A DNA stretch of 26,663 nt. Origin: an uncultured Clostridia bacterium. GTDB taxonomy: Bacteria; Bacillota; Clostridia; Lachnospirales; Lachnospiraceae. Position 1 is the stretch's first letter, and each line of letters begins with the position of its first letter. Both the position numbers and the translations under genes were made by a program. Under the pieces are notes generated by a model. The model had not been told where the DNA came from, did not search any database, and was given only the letters and a program-made list of their open reading frames with translations. The stretch is taken from the NCBI GenBank assembly GCA_937895705.1, contig CALBKM010000036.1:1-26663 (forward strand). The letters are read 5' to 3'. Below, one piece after another: positions 1-6,779 of the stretch.

Positions 1-737
1 TCTACAGCGATCGGGTACTCTGCACGAACGTAGATGTAACCCTGGTTAGCACCGATTGCGTAACCTGCGATAGCCATAGCCTCGATTAATGCGTGCGGGT
101 CGCCCTCGAGTACGGAACGATCCATGAATGCACCCGGGTCACCCTCGTCGGCGTTACAAGCAACATACTTCTGGCCGCCCTTTACAAGGTCCTTTGCCAA
201 CTGCCACTTTCTGCCGGTCGGGAATCCGCCGCCGCCTCGTCCGCGAAGGCCGGAATCTAAGATGCACTTAATAACATCATCCGGGGTCATCTCGGTAAGA
301 ACCTTACCAAGTGCCTCATAACCGCGGGTACCGATGTATTCCTCGATGTTTTCCGGATTGATAACACCACAGTTACGAAGAGCGATACGATGCTGCTTCT
401 TGTAGAAGTCGGTCTCATGAAGCGGCTTTAAAGCCTCCTCATTTTCCTGAACGGTATCTTCGTAAACATACTTCTTAACTACACGACCCTTTAACAGGTG
501 CTCGGAAACGATTTCCGGGATGTACTCCGGCTTAACCATGGAATAGAAGGTTGCTTCCGGATATACGATAACGATCGGGCCGAGAGCACAGAGACCGTGA
601 CAACCGGTCTGTACTACGGAAACTTCTTCAGCAAGGCCGTTCTTAGCGATTTCCTCTTTTAAAAGATCGAAAATCTGAAGGCTGCCGGAGGAAGTACAAC
701 CGGTTCCGCCGCATACTAATACATGTGAACGATACAT
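1..737 (-). CDS. hndC: NAD(P)-linked [FeFe] hydrogenase, NuoF-like subunit (partial, 3' end outside window)
   Basis: The frame starts at 737 behind an AAGGAGGAAG ribosome binding site and runs off the left edge, so only about 245 N-terminal residues are visible. The N-terminus carries a thioredoxin-like [2Fe-2S] segment (CGGTGCTSSG near residues 9-18, then QTGCHGLC). A NuoF-type region follows, with GLRGRGGGGFPTGRKW and CNADEGDPGAFMDR, the FMN/NADH-binding signature of the NuoF/HydB/HndC family. In such enzymes this subunit oxidises or reduces NAD(P)H through FMN and passes electrons to the catalytic [FeFe] subunit, expected just beyond the left edge as hndD. It is the fourth gene of a minus-strand operon with hndA, a GHKL ATPase and hndB, 15 bases after hndB. 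Family assignment is firm; whether NADH or NADPH is used cannot be read from the fragment. Confidence 0.93.
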   Translation of the reverse strand, partial: MYRSHVLVCGGTGCTSSGSLQIFDLLKEEIAKNGLAEEVSVVQTGCHGLCALGPIVIVYPEATFYSMVKPEYIPEIVSEHLLKGRVVKKYVYEDTVQENEEALKPLHETDFYKKQHRIALRNCGVINPENIEEYIGTRGYEALGKVLTEMTPDDVIKCILDSGLRGRGGGGFPTGRKWQLAKDLVKGGQKYVACNADEGDPGAFMDRSVLEGDPHALIEAMAIAGYAIGANQGYIYVRAEYPIAV

Positions 738-752
738 AATAATTCTTCCTCC

Positions 753-1124
753 TTATTTATTTGCTGCACCGAGGGTGTACTGGGTAACTACCTGTCCACG
801 AATCAGGTGCTGTTCTACGATTTCTTCTGCCTTTTCCGGGGTCATATGAACATAGGTAACCTTTTCCTTACCCGGAGCGATAACTTCTACGATCGGCTCG
901 AACTGGCAAAGACCGATGCAACCGGTCTGTACAACAGCTACGTCCTCAAGCTTCTTGTTCATTACCGCATCTGCAAGAGCATTCAGTACCGGTCTTGCGC
1001 CGCTTGCGATACCGCAGGTAGCCATACCGACAACAACTCTTGTCTGTGCTTCGGACTCAGAGCGGAGACCAACCTGGCCCTGCATCTTCTCCCGAATTGC
1101 TTTTAACTCTGCAAGAGACTTCAT
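753..1124 (-). CDS. hndB: [2Fe-2S] thioredoxin-like hydrogenase subunit
   Basis: This 123-residue protein has one thioredoxin-like [2Fe-2S] ferredoxin fold. The visible cysteines are ATCGIASGA in the N-terminal half and QTGCIGLCQFEP in the second half, the four-cysteine pattern of the HndB/NuoE C-terminal family. It should relay electrons between the NAD(P)H-oxidising subunit and the catalytic subunit in the cytoplasm. I chose the ATG at 1124 (MKSLAELKAI) because GGAGG lies six bases upstream; an in-frame start at 1154 would place that Shine-Dalgarno inside the gene. It lies between the GHKL ATPase gene and hndC, the usual order in clostridial NAD(P)-reducing hydrogenase operons. Confidence 0.93.
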   Translation of the reverse strand: MKSLAELKAIREKMQGQVGLRSESEAQTRVVVGMATCGIASGARPVLNALADAVMNKKLEDVAVVQTGCIGLCQFEPIVEVIAPGKEKVTYVHMTPEKAEEIVEQHLIRGQVVTQYTLGAANK

Positions 1125-1193
1125 ACTTTCCTCCAATCTGCCGTTTTTCGGCATCTAAAGTTTGTGTTACAAGGGATCCGCAAAACTGCGAAT

Positions 1194-1754
1194 CTAAAGT
1201 TCAAAGGTGTCGTCATTGGTTTCGTTAAAATTTTCTCTTAGGTAGTCCTTTATGTAAAGAGACACCTCAGGCTCCGTAAAGGAGATATCACCGAGAACTT
1301 CGCGAAATTCTCTGGTGTCTAACGAAAATTCTTTTTCATTGAAGCGGAATGTATATAAGAAGTTACATTCCTCATGCATGGTAACTAAAGTGTGAATCGT
1401 GCCGTTCATATCCCCGAGAGGCATGCGGTCGATGTGGGACAGTGTAAATACTGCGGTCACACGGGTACCGACGCCTACGGTAGACTTGATGGAAAAAGAC
1501 CCTCCGGTGCTTTCCGCCGCTTGTTTGAAAAACGGAACTCCGAGGCCAACCTTACGGGTGGTACGGGTGGTAAAAAACGGGTCCGTTACTGCGGCAACCT
1601 GCTCCGCGGTCATACCGCAACCGTCATCGTCAATAATCACGGTAAGGGTATCCGCTGCGGTCTGGACATCCACAATGATGGTAACCAGGGAAGCCTTCGC
1701 ACGGGTGGAATTCTCCGCAACATCCAGTATGTTTAAGGAAATCTCGGGCATCAT
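1194..1754 (-). CDS. Stand-alone GHKL (histidine-kinase-type) ATPase in the hydrogenase operon
   Basis: The 186-residue protein consists almost entirely of a GHKL ATPase domain. Visible motifs are the N-box (LDVAENSTRAKAS, near residue 15), the G1 box (DDDGCGM, near 43) and a G2 region (KVGLGVPFFKQAAES, near 68). There is no membrane segment, sensor domain or dimerisation-histidine domain, so it cannot be a complete sensor kinase. The last 70 residues (from about DRMPLGDMNG) form a small C-terminal extension of unknown role. It is inserted between hndA and hndB, 38 bases after the hndA stop. Homologues in this position are common in clostridial hydrogenase operons, but I know of no established function. 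A kinase or ATP-dependent switch acting on the hydrogenase or its regulators is an inference. Confidence 0.85.
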   Translation of the reverse strand: MMPEISLNILDVAENSTRAKASLVTIIVDVQTAADTLTVIIDDDGCGMTAEQVAAVTDPFFTTRTTRKVGLGVPFFKQAAESTGGSFSIKSTVGVGTRVTAVFTLSHIDRMPLGDMNGTIHTLVTMHEECNFLYTFRFNEKEFSLDTREFREVLGDISFTEPEVSLYIKDYLRENFNETNDDTFEL

Positions 1755-1792
1755 AACCTTAGGTACTCCTTTCGAAAAACGAAACGCAACAA

Positions 1793-2284
1793 TTATTCGT
1801 ACTTCGCAAGAATGTCAGCCATCTCAGCTGCGGTAAGACGACCGTAAACGTCATCGTTAATGGTCAATACCGGAGCAAGACCGCAGGCACCGATACAACG
1901 ACATGCGTCCAAGGAGAACTTGCCGTCCGGGGTACACTGACCACCTTCGATACCGAGTAATTCCTGAAGCTTGTTGTAGATGTCACCGGAACCCTTTACA
2001 TAACAAGCGGTACCGAGACAAACGGAAATCTTGTACTTTCCCTTCGGATACAGAGAGAACTGGGAGTAGAACGTAGCAACACCGTAAACCTTCTCTAACG
2101 GGATGCCGCACTCATCAGCGATCATAGTCTGTACCTCAATCGGAAGGTAACCGTAAATGTCCTGAGCCTTCTGTAAGATCGGCATCAGGGCGCCTCTCTC
2201 ATCCTTTAACTCAGCGATGACAGAGCGGAGCTGTGCTTCCTGTTCCTTTGTTCCCTGGAACGGAACTGTTGATTTTGCAGCCAT
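1793..2284 (-). CDS. hndA: NAD(P)-linked hydrogenase, NuoE-like [2Fe-2S] subunit
   Basis: This is a 163-residue NuoE/HndA-family protein: an N-terminal helical part (LMPILQKAQDIYGYLP) followed by a thioredoxin-like [2Fe-2S] domain. The cluster ligands are visible as CLGTACYVKG and DACRCIGACGLAP. It transfers electrons between the FMN subunit and other iron-sulfur centres of the soluble hydrogenase. The ATG at 2284 is preceded by AAAGGAGGT at ideal spacing, whereas the longer frame to 2332 has no such site. It is the first gene of the minus-strand hnd operon and faces the DRTGG/ATPase/hydrogenase-like operon across a 358-base divergent region, so common control is plausible. Confidence 0.94.
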   Translation of the reverse strand: MAAKSTVPFQGTKEQEAQLRSVIAELKDERGALMPILQKAQDIYGYLPIEVQTMIADECGIPLEKVYGVATFYSQFSLYPKGKYKISVCLGTACYVKGSGDIYNKLQELLGIEGGQCTPDGKFSLDACRCIGACGLAPVLTINDDVYGRLTAAEMADILAKYE

Positions 2285-2462
2285 TTCTTTAACCTCCTTT
2301 AATATCTTTGCGATTTCCCACGGGGAAATCAATCACATGGCAGTCGCTCCTTCTCTTGTTAAAAAAATAACGATGCCATGGGCGCACGACAAAAAACGCG
2401 CAAAGATACGAAAAAAAGAAACGCGCCTTTGCGTGCGTCGTACAGTTGTTAACATTATAACA
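2285..2462 (-). promoter_or_regulatory. Promoter and leader of the hnd operon
   Basis: Read on the minus strand, a TATAAT -10 hexamer lies at 2454-2459 with only a weak -35 (TAGCTT-like) 17 bases upstream. A leader of roughly 165 bases follows. It holds complementary segments (CGCAAAG near 2399 and CTTTGCG near 2427) that can form a stem, and ends with the strong hndA ribosome binding site. No known riboswitch was recognised. The promoter call is moderate; any leader function is inference. Confidence 0.45.
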
Positions 2463-2501
2463 CACTCTGCAGAAAAAAGCTATAAGAAAAGTGTAAAAAA
2501 A

Positions 2502-2612
2502 TTGAGGACTTTTTGCGTGAATTGTGGTATACTTTATTTGTAAATGCTTTTTATTGAAAAACAAATGTCAAAGGGGCTTGACCGGGACGTGATAAGTGCT
2601 TTTGACGTTTAA
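2502..2612 (+). promoter_or_regulatory. Possible promoter and leader hairpin of the DRTGG/hydrogenase-like operon
   Basis: A TATACT -10 sits at 2528-2533; the best -35-like word (TTGAGG, 2502-2507) gives a long 20-base spacer, so the promoter is weak or needs an activator. Downstream, 2567-2579 and 2594-2606 can form a 13-position stem with a single mismatch, leaving a 14-base loop, ahead of the first gene at 2643. No U-run follows it, so it is not a terminator. Its role is unknown. Confidence 0.35.
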
Positions 2613-2642
2613 AAGAATTATATGTGAAAGGACGGTGAAGGT

Positions 2643-3005
2643 ATGACAATCTTGGAAATCAAGGAGATTCTGGGAGCGAGAGTACTGAGCGGGGAGGAAT
2701 GGCTTGACAAGGAGGTACATACGGCGTGCGGCTCCGATATGATGAGTGACGTGTTGGCCTTTGTAAAAGACCAGGCGGTGTTACTGACCGGTCTTTGTAA
2801 TCCGCAGGTCATTCGTACCGCGGAGATGATGGATATTGTTTGTATTGTATTTGTCCGTAACAAAAAGCCGGATGAAGAAATGATTCGTCTTGCAAACGAA
2901 CGTGAAATTCCGCTTTTAGCAACGGGACATCGTATGTTTTCCGCCTGCGGAATACTTTATGAAAAAGGATTACGGGGAGGAACGGATTATGAGCGATACG
3001 ATTAA
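2643..3005 (+). CDS. Single-domain DRTGG protein (first copy)
   Basis: This 120-residue soluble protein matches the DRTGG domain, a small alpha/beta domain otherwise found attached to CBS, phosphotransacetylase and related regulatory proteins. The recognisable part is GSDMMSDVLAFVKD (near residue 30) and the following alternation of strands and helices (VLLTGLCNPQVIRTAEMMDI, then IVFVRNKKP). No catalytic domain is attached. It starts 7 bases after a GGTGAAGG region and overlaps the next gene by 17 bases, so the two are translationally coupled. It opens an operon with a GHKL ATPase and a sensory-type hydrogenase, which points to a ligand-binding or partner-binding role in redox or hydrogen regulation. 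The ligand is not known. Confidence 0.82.
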   Translation: MTILEIKEILGARVLSGEEWLDKEVHTACGSDMMSDVLAFVKDQAVLLTGLCNPQVIRTAEMMDIVCIVFVRNKKPDEEMIRLANEREIPLLATGHRMFSACGILYEKGLRGGTDYERYD

Positions 3006-3414
3006 ATTACACTATACCGTTTCTACCGAAGACTTTACGAGAGCGGGAGAGGCTTCCGGTGATGTAAAGCGTAAGTTGAAGAAAATGGGAAGTGCCCCGG
3101 AGGTGGTCCGTAAGGTGGCCATTGCCATGTACGAGGGAGAAATTAACATGGTGATTCATGCCAACGGCGGAACCATTGATGTGGAAATTACGCCGGAAGA
3201 GATTCTGATGGTTCTGCAGGATTCCGGACCGGGTATTGCGGATGTAGAGAAGGCGATGCAGGCAGGGTATTCCACGGCGCCGGACAGAGTGCGGGCGCTG
3301 GGCTTCGGAGCCGGTATGGGTCTTCCGAATATGAAGCAGTATTCCGATGAGATGGAGATTGAGACCACCATCGGAGTAGGTACCAAGGTGACGATGAAGG
3401 TGTTCCAGACCTGA
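2989..3414 (+). CDS. Anti-sigma-factor-like GHKL ATPase (RsbW/SpoIIAB type)
   Basis: The 141-residue protein resembles the RsbW/SpoIIAB class of GHKL serine kinases. It has an N-box (AMYEGEINMVIHANGG, near residue 52), a G1 box (LQDSGPGIAD, near 80) and a glycine-rich G2 lid (GFGAGMGLPNMKQYSD, near 106). The ATG at 2989 is used because GGGGAGG lies about ten bases upstream; the earlier in-frame ATG has no such site. The start lies inside the end of the DRTGG gene. RsbW-type proteins phosphorylate STAS-domain partners or hold sigma factors, but no STAS protein or partner sigma factor is adjacent here, so its target is unknown. Its place directly before the hydrogenase-like gene suggests it acts on, or is controlled by, that protein. 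Confidence 0.85.
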   Translation: MSDTIKLHYTVSTEDFTRAGEASGDVKRKLKKMGSAPEVVRKVAIAMYEGEINMVIHANGGTIDVEITPEEILMVLQDSGPGIADVEKAMQAGYSTAPDRVRALGFGAGMGLPNMKQYSDEMEIETTIGVGTKVTMKVFQT

Positions 3415-3447
3415 TAGGTCCGGGACTGCACAGGAAAGAGGGTTTGC

Positions 3448-4734
3448 ATGAATGAGAAGTTTTTTACATCGGTAAAATTAGATGCGGATTTATGCAAGGG
3501 ATGCATTAATTGCATCAAACGTTGTCCGACCCAGGCCATCCGTGTGCGAAACGGCAAAGCAGAGATTACCAATGAGTTCTGTATCGACTGCGGCGAGTGT
3601 ATCCGAATCTGTCCGCACCATGCCAAGCTTCCGTCCTATGACAAGCTTGAGGTGTTAAAGGACTACGAATATACCGTGGCATTGCCGGCACCGGCATTAT
3701 ACGGACAATTCAATAATTTGGACGATGTCAATATTGTTCTGACGGCCTTAAAGAGAGTAGGCTTTGACGATGTATATGAGGTTAGCGGAGCGGCGGAACT
3801 GGTATCCGAGTTGTCCAGAGAGTATGTACATAACCATCCGGAAATGCATCCGATTATCAGTACGGCCTGTCCTTCCGTAACCCGTCTGATTCGTGTCCGT
3901 TTCCCGAATTTAATCGAGCATTTGCTCCCGATTAAGCCGCCGGTGGAGCTGGCAGCGGAGTTGGCGCGCGAGCGTGCGGTGAAAAAGACCGGACTTCCGC
4001 CGGAAAAAATCGGTATTATTTTCCTGTCCCCGTGTCCGTCCAAGGTGACGGCCATGAAATCCCCACTGGGAACGGAAAAGAGCAATATCGATGCGGTTTG
4101 TGCGATTAAGGATATTTATACGCGTCTCCTTCCGGAGATGAAGGCAGTGGCGGACGATCCGGAGGATTTGCGTATTTCCGGTAAAATCGGTATCAGCTGG
4201 GGCACCAGCGGCGGAGAGGCCAGTGGTCTTCTGGTGGAGAACTATCTGGCGGCGGACGGCATCGAAAACGTTATCCGCGTACTGGAAGACTTAGAGGATG
4301 AGAAACTGGACAATTTGGAATTTATCGAGCTCAACTCCTGTAACGGCGGATGTGTAGGCGGTGTCCTAACGGTAGAAAATCCGTACCTTGCCATGGTGAA
4401 ATTAAAGCGCCTACGCAAATATATGACGGTGGCAAAGAGTCATGTGGAAGGTGTGGTAGCCGAAGAAGACGCATACTGGACCGAGGAAGTGACCTACGAG
4501 CCGGTATTTAAGCTCGGTACCGATATGAAGGACAGCATTGCCCGTATGGCCCGCGTGGAAGAATTGTGCGAGCACTTCCCGGGACTGGACTGCGGCTCCT
4601 GCGGTGCACCGACCTGTAAGGCACTGGCGGAAGACATCGTCCGTGGTAAGGCAAGAGAGCACGACTGTATCCATGTATTGAAGAAGTACATACACCATTT
4701 ATCCGATGAGTTTTCGAAGCTTGACGGAGAATGA
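3448..4734 (+). CDS. Sensory-type [FeFe] hydrogenase homologue (HydS/HsfB-like, no PAS domain)
   Basis: This 428-residue protein has two N-terminal [4Fe-4S] ferredoxin motifs (C16/C19/C22/C26 and C45/C48/C51/C55), an H-cluster domain, and a C-terminal iron-sulfur motif (C374, then DCGSCGAPTC with C382, C385, C390). The four H-cluster ligand positions are retained: C141 in STACPSV, C196 in SPCPSK, and C298 and C302 in NSCNGGC. However, the residue before C141 is Ala140, where catalytic enzymes have the proton-relay cysteine of TSCCPxW, and the usual MPCxxKxxE loop is altered (Ser for Met, Ala for Glu). The same Cys-to-Ala change is known from putative sensory hydrogenases. Those often carry a C-terminal PAS domain; this protein ends where one would begin. 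It lies in an operon of ATPase and DRTGG genes. A sensor or low-activity role is inferred; a distinct enzymatic role is not excluded. Confidence 0.85.
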   Translation: MNEKFFTSVKLDADLCKGCINCIKRCPTQAIRVRNGKAEITNEFCIDCGECIRICPHHAKLPSYDKLEVLKDYEYTVALPAPALYGQFNNLDDVNIVLTALKRVGFDDVYEVSGAAELVSELSREYVHNHPEMHPIISTACPSVTRLIRVRFPNLIEHLLPIKPPVELAAELARERAVKKTGLPPEKIGIIFLSPCPSKVTAMKSPLGTEKSNIDAVCAIKDIYTRLLPEMKAVADDPEDLRISGKIGISWGTSGGEASGLLVENYLAADGIENVIRVLEDLEDEKLDNLEFIELNSCNGGCVGGVLTVENPYLAMVKLKRLRKYMTVAKSHVEGVVAEEDAYWTEEVTYEPVFKLGTDMKDSIARMARVEELCEHFPGLDCGSCGAPTCKALAEDIVRGKAREHDCIHVLKKYIHHLSDEFSKLDGE

Positions 4735-4810
4735 TGTGAAACAGAGTGGGATATTTTTTGAAATGCAATTATACAAGAAATGAGAAGATAAATTTTCTGT
4801 CGCAGTACCA

Positions 4811-5189
4811 GCGCGGCGGAAAAGCGTGACCGGATTTTGCGGGCGGTTTTGAGGATTGACTAAACTGCCGAAAGTCCCGAACGCTGTTCCTATATTCAGA
4901 TTGAGATGTTCATTCATCTGCTCTTCATCATTCTAATCGGATTTTGCATTCCCGAAGGGGCGCGTTTTTAACGTAGTCGAAATCACCTCTTAGAAAAGAC
5001 TGGGCGCGAGGCCGCTCCCGAGCGTCCTAGTCGTTCTTAGAGGAAGTTTGACGGAGTGTTGCGCTCGGCAAAAGGAGATTAGAATGATGAAGAGCGGTAT
5101 CGGAAGATATTCTCTGAATATAAGAACAGCGAGAGGGACATAAGGCAGTGAGGGGAACTTCCCAACCGCCCGAACAAGAACCGCCGCGC
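4811..5189 (+). repeat. Element A: about 380-base interrupted palindrome enclosing a conserved core
   Basis: The 469-base gap between the hydrogenase-like gene and the second DRTGG gene is almost filled by one large imperfect inverted repeat. Pairing blocks from outside inwards are GCGCGGCGG (4811-4819) with CCGCCGCGC (5181-5189); the CGGGCGGTT region near 4840 with AACCGCCCG near 5164; ACTGCC with GGCAGT and GTCCC with GGGAC; the stretch near 4882-4899 with CTGAATATAAGAACAGC (5113-5129) with one mismatch; and a perfect 19-base arm, 4920-4938 with 5077-5095. The core (4942-5073) occupies the centre. The right arm stops directly before the ribosome binding site of the gene at 5204. No open frame or transposase is present. 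Element B at 12435-12647 carries the same core inverted. Confidence 0.85.
4942..5073 (+). ncRNA. Element A core: putative structured RNA, same family as element B
   Basis: Blocks shared with element B read on its minus strand: GCATTCCCGAAGGG, CGCGTT, AGTCGAAATCACCTC, a GAGGCC(R)C(W)CCCGAG loop, AGGAAGTTTGACGGAG and GTTGCG, bounded by TTTTGC and GCAAAA. The first 52 bases differ at about six positions. Between AATCACCTC and AGGAAG lies a stem of CTCTTAGAA, GACT, GG and GC pairing back to GC, CC, AGTC and TTCTTAGAG with small mismatches. Element B has different stem letters that also pair, while loop and flanks are unchanged, as expected for a conserved RNA fold. I cannot match it to a named RNA class. 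Confidence 0.6.
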
Positions 5190-5203
5190 GGAAAGGAAAG
5201 ACT

Positions 5204-5539
5204 ATGACAGTAAAAGAGTTTGCAGAGCAAAGCGGTTTTCGCGTAATTAATCTGGCGGACAATGCCGGGGAAGTTCTCATCCGCCAAGTGTACTGCTGCG
5301 ACCTGCTCAGTATAGCAATGACCAAGGTGCCAGAGGGTGCCGCATGGGTAACGGTAATGAGTAACATCAACACTTTGGCGGTGGCGTCTTTGACGGAAGC
5401 GGCGTGTGTGATTGTTGCGGAAAATGCCGCCGCAGACACGGAATTTGCGGAAAAGGCAAAGATGCAGGGAATTACCGTACTTCATACGGAAAAGCCGGTA
5501 TTTGATGCGGCACTGATGGTTCACGAAGGATTGGCTTAA
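5204..5539 (+). CDS. Single-domain DRTGG protein (second copy)
   Basis: This 111-residue soluble protein again resembles a lone DRTGG domain (RQVYCCDLLSIAMTKVPEG near residue 27, followed by WVTVMSNINTLAVASLTEAACVIVAEN). It is only distantly similar to the first DRTGG protein at 2643 but has the same secondary-structure rhythm. The ATG at 5204 follows GGAAAGGAAAG, which begins immediately after the right arm of element A, so folding of that element could influence its translation. It ends directly against the PHP gene. Clostridial hydrogenase loci often hold two such small DRTGG proteins; a shared or hetero-oligomeric regulatory role is inferred. Confidence 0.8.
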   Translation: MTVKEFAEQSGFRVINLADNAGEVLIRQVYCCDLLSIAMTKVPEGAAWVTVMSNINTLAVASLTEAACVIVAENAAADTEFAEKAKMQGITVLHTEKPVFDAALMVHEGLA

Positions 5540-6271
5540 ATGCCGAATCCGGCGTACGATTTACATATCCATTCCTGCCTCTCCCCTTGCGGAGACGATG
5601 AGATGACACCGGCAAATATCGTGGGAATGGCAGCGGTAAAAGAATTGGGACTGATTGCGGTGACGGACCACAGTACCTGTAAAAACTGCGGAACTGTGCT
5701 TCGCCTGGCGGAGGAGTACGGTGTACTTGCCGTGCCGGGGATGGAGCTGACCACTGCGGAGGAAGTGCATGTGGTATGCCTGTTTGAAGATTTGCATGCG
5801 GCCATGGATTTTGATGAATATGTGTACAGTAAGCTGCCGGATATTCAGAATGTGGAGAAGATATTCGGCAAGCAGCAAATCATGGACGAGGACGAGAATG
5901 TAACGGGAATTGTGGATAAGCTCTTAATCAATGCCACAAGCATCAGCTTTGACGATGTGTACGGATTGGTGGAAGAGCGGGGCGGTGTTATGATACCGGC
6001 CCATCTGGATAAATCTACCACGTCGCTCATTTCCAACCTTGGTTTTATTCCGCCGGATGCAAAGTTTGCCACGGCGGAGTTAAAGAACTTCGGAAATCTC
6101 CATCGACTGACGAAGGAACATCCGTATCTGGAAAAGTGCCGGATTCTCTCCAATTCCGATGCTCACTATCTGCAGGACATTCACGAGCCGGAGCATACGC
6201 TCTACATTGAGGAAATGACCAGAAAAGCAGTGATTCGGGCATTAAAGCAGGGCATGCCGCATATTGTATAA
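5540..6271 (+). CDS. PHP-domain metal-dependent phosphoesterase
   Basis: The 243-residue protein is a PHP-domain phosphoesterase. Metal-binding motifs appear in the expected order: DLHIHS (H9, H11), TDHST (D43, H44), GMELTTAEEVHV (E69, H77), IPAHLDKS (near residue 155) and NSDAHYL (near 211). A CKNC pair at residues 47-50 is an extra feature. PHP proteins hydrolyse phosphate esters, including nucleotides and phosphorylated protein or sugar substrates; the substrate here is unknown. The ATG follows the DRTGG stop codon with no gap and only a weak GAAGGA upstream, so translation is probably coupled. Its presence beside GHKL ATPases raises the possibility of a kinase/phosphatase pair, which is inference. 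Confidence 0.88.
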   Translation: MPNPAYDLHIHSCLSPCGDDEMTPANIVGMAAVKELGLIAVTDHSTCKNCGTVLRLAEEYGVLAVPGMELTTAEEVHVVCLFEDLHAAMDFDEYVYSKLPDIQNVEKIFGKQQIMDEDENVTGIVDKLLINATSISFDDVYGLVEERGGVMIPAHLDKSTTSLISNLGFIPPDAKFATAELKNFGNLHRLTKEHPYLEKCRILSNSDAHYLQDIHEPEHTLYIEEMTRKAVIRALKQGMPHIV

Positions 6272-6298
6272 TTGAATAAGCGTTAGGAGAAGCATAGG

Positions 6299-6718
6299 AT
6301 GAAAAATAAAGTCGGACGGCTTCTCCTTTTCTTTGCCCTTTTGCCTCTTTGTATGACGGCAGGCTGCGGCACGGAAAAGGGAGAATACACAAAAATAGGA
6401 GATGTGGAATTTACGGTGGTGGAGGAAGCAGATGTACCGAAAGAATTACTGGATATTATCAAGGAAAAGAAAAGCGAGCATTTTAAGCTTACCTATCTTG
6501 CGGAGGACGCGCTTTATCTGGCGCAGGGCTACGGAGAACAACCTTCCGGTGGCTACAGCATTGCGGTGGAGGAACTCTTTCAGGCAAAGGAAGGTATTTG
6601 CATGAAAACTACTTTGATCGGCCCGGCAGCGGATGAAAAGGTGACCACGGCGGTGACCTACCCGTACATTGTGATTAAGCTTCCGAAGATGGAGACGGAA
6701 GTACATTTCTTGGGGTAA
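6299..6718 (+). CDS. Lipoprotein with PrcB-like C-terminal domain
   Basis: The 139-residue protein has a basic N-terminus (MKNKVGR), a hydrophobic segment and a lipobox-like TAGC with the acylated cysteine near residue 23, so it should be an exported membrane-anchored lipoprotein. The C-terminal part (PSGGYSIAVEELFQAKEGIC, then AVTYPYIVIKLPK) fits the PrcB C-terminal domain, first noted in a spirochaete protease complex subunit. It starts 27 bases after the PHP gene and may be co-transcribed with it, but nothing links it functionally to the hydrogenase proteins. A strong hairpin terminator follows. Confidence 0.72.
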   Translation: MKNKVGRLLLFFALLPLCMTAGCGTEKGEYTKIGDVEFTVVEEADVPKELLDIIKEKKSEHFKLTYLAEDALYLAQGYGEQPSGGYSIAVEELFQAKEGICMKTTLIGPAADEKVTTAVTYPYIVIKLPKMETEVHFLG

Positions 6719-6721
6719 AGA

Positions 6722-6770
6722 GAAGAAAAACCGGCAGAGTACATGGATTGCTCTGCCGGCTGACGCTTTT
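6722..6770. terminator. Bidirectional intrinsic terminator
   Basis: CCGGCAGAG (6731-6739) pairs perfectly with CTCTGCCGG (6751-6759). On the minus strand it is followed by TTTTTC, a clear terminator for the DUF2812 gene ending at 6780. On the plus strand a weaker T-run (CTTTT near 6767) follows, so it can also end the lipoprotein transcript. Confidence 0.88.
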
Positions 6771-6779
6771 ATATAGTAT

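Noticed and set aside
807..1158. Open frames on the plus strand over hndB
   Set aside because: They are antisense to a clear [2Fe-2S] subunit gene, lack ribosome binding sites and show no domain features.
2289..2564. Open frames across the divergent hndA/DRTGG intergenic region on both strands
   Set aside because: They overlap promoter and leader signals, lack good ribosome binding sites and have low-complexity translations.
3448..4734. Catalytic hydrogenase subunit (hndD) in the plus-strand operon
   Set aside because: The proton-relay cysteine is replaced by Ala140 and the second H-cluster loop is altered; the catalytic subunit is more likely beyond the left edge after hndC.
4942..5073. 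Element A/B core as the guide RNA of an IscB/TnpB-type system (HEARO-like)
   Set aside because: A GAAATCACCTC block and solitary occurrence are loosely reminiscent, but no IscB, TnpB or other nuclease gene is nearby and I cannot align the cores to that family. A covariance-model search would decide.
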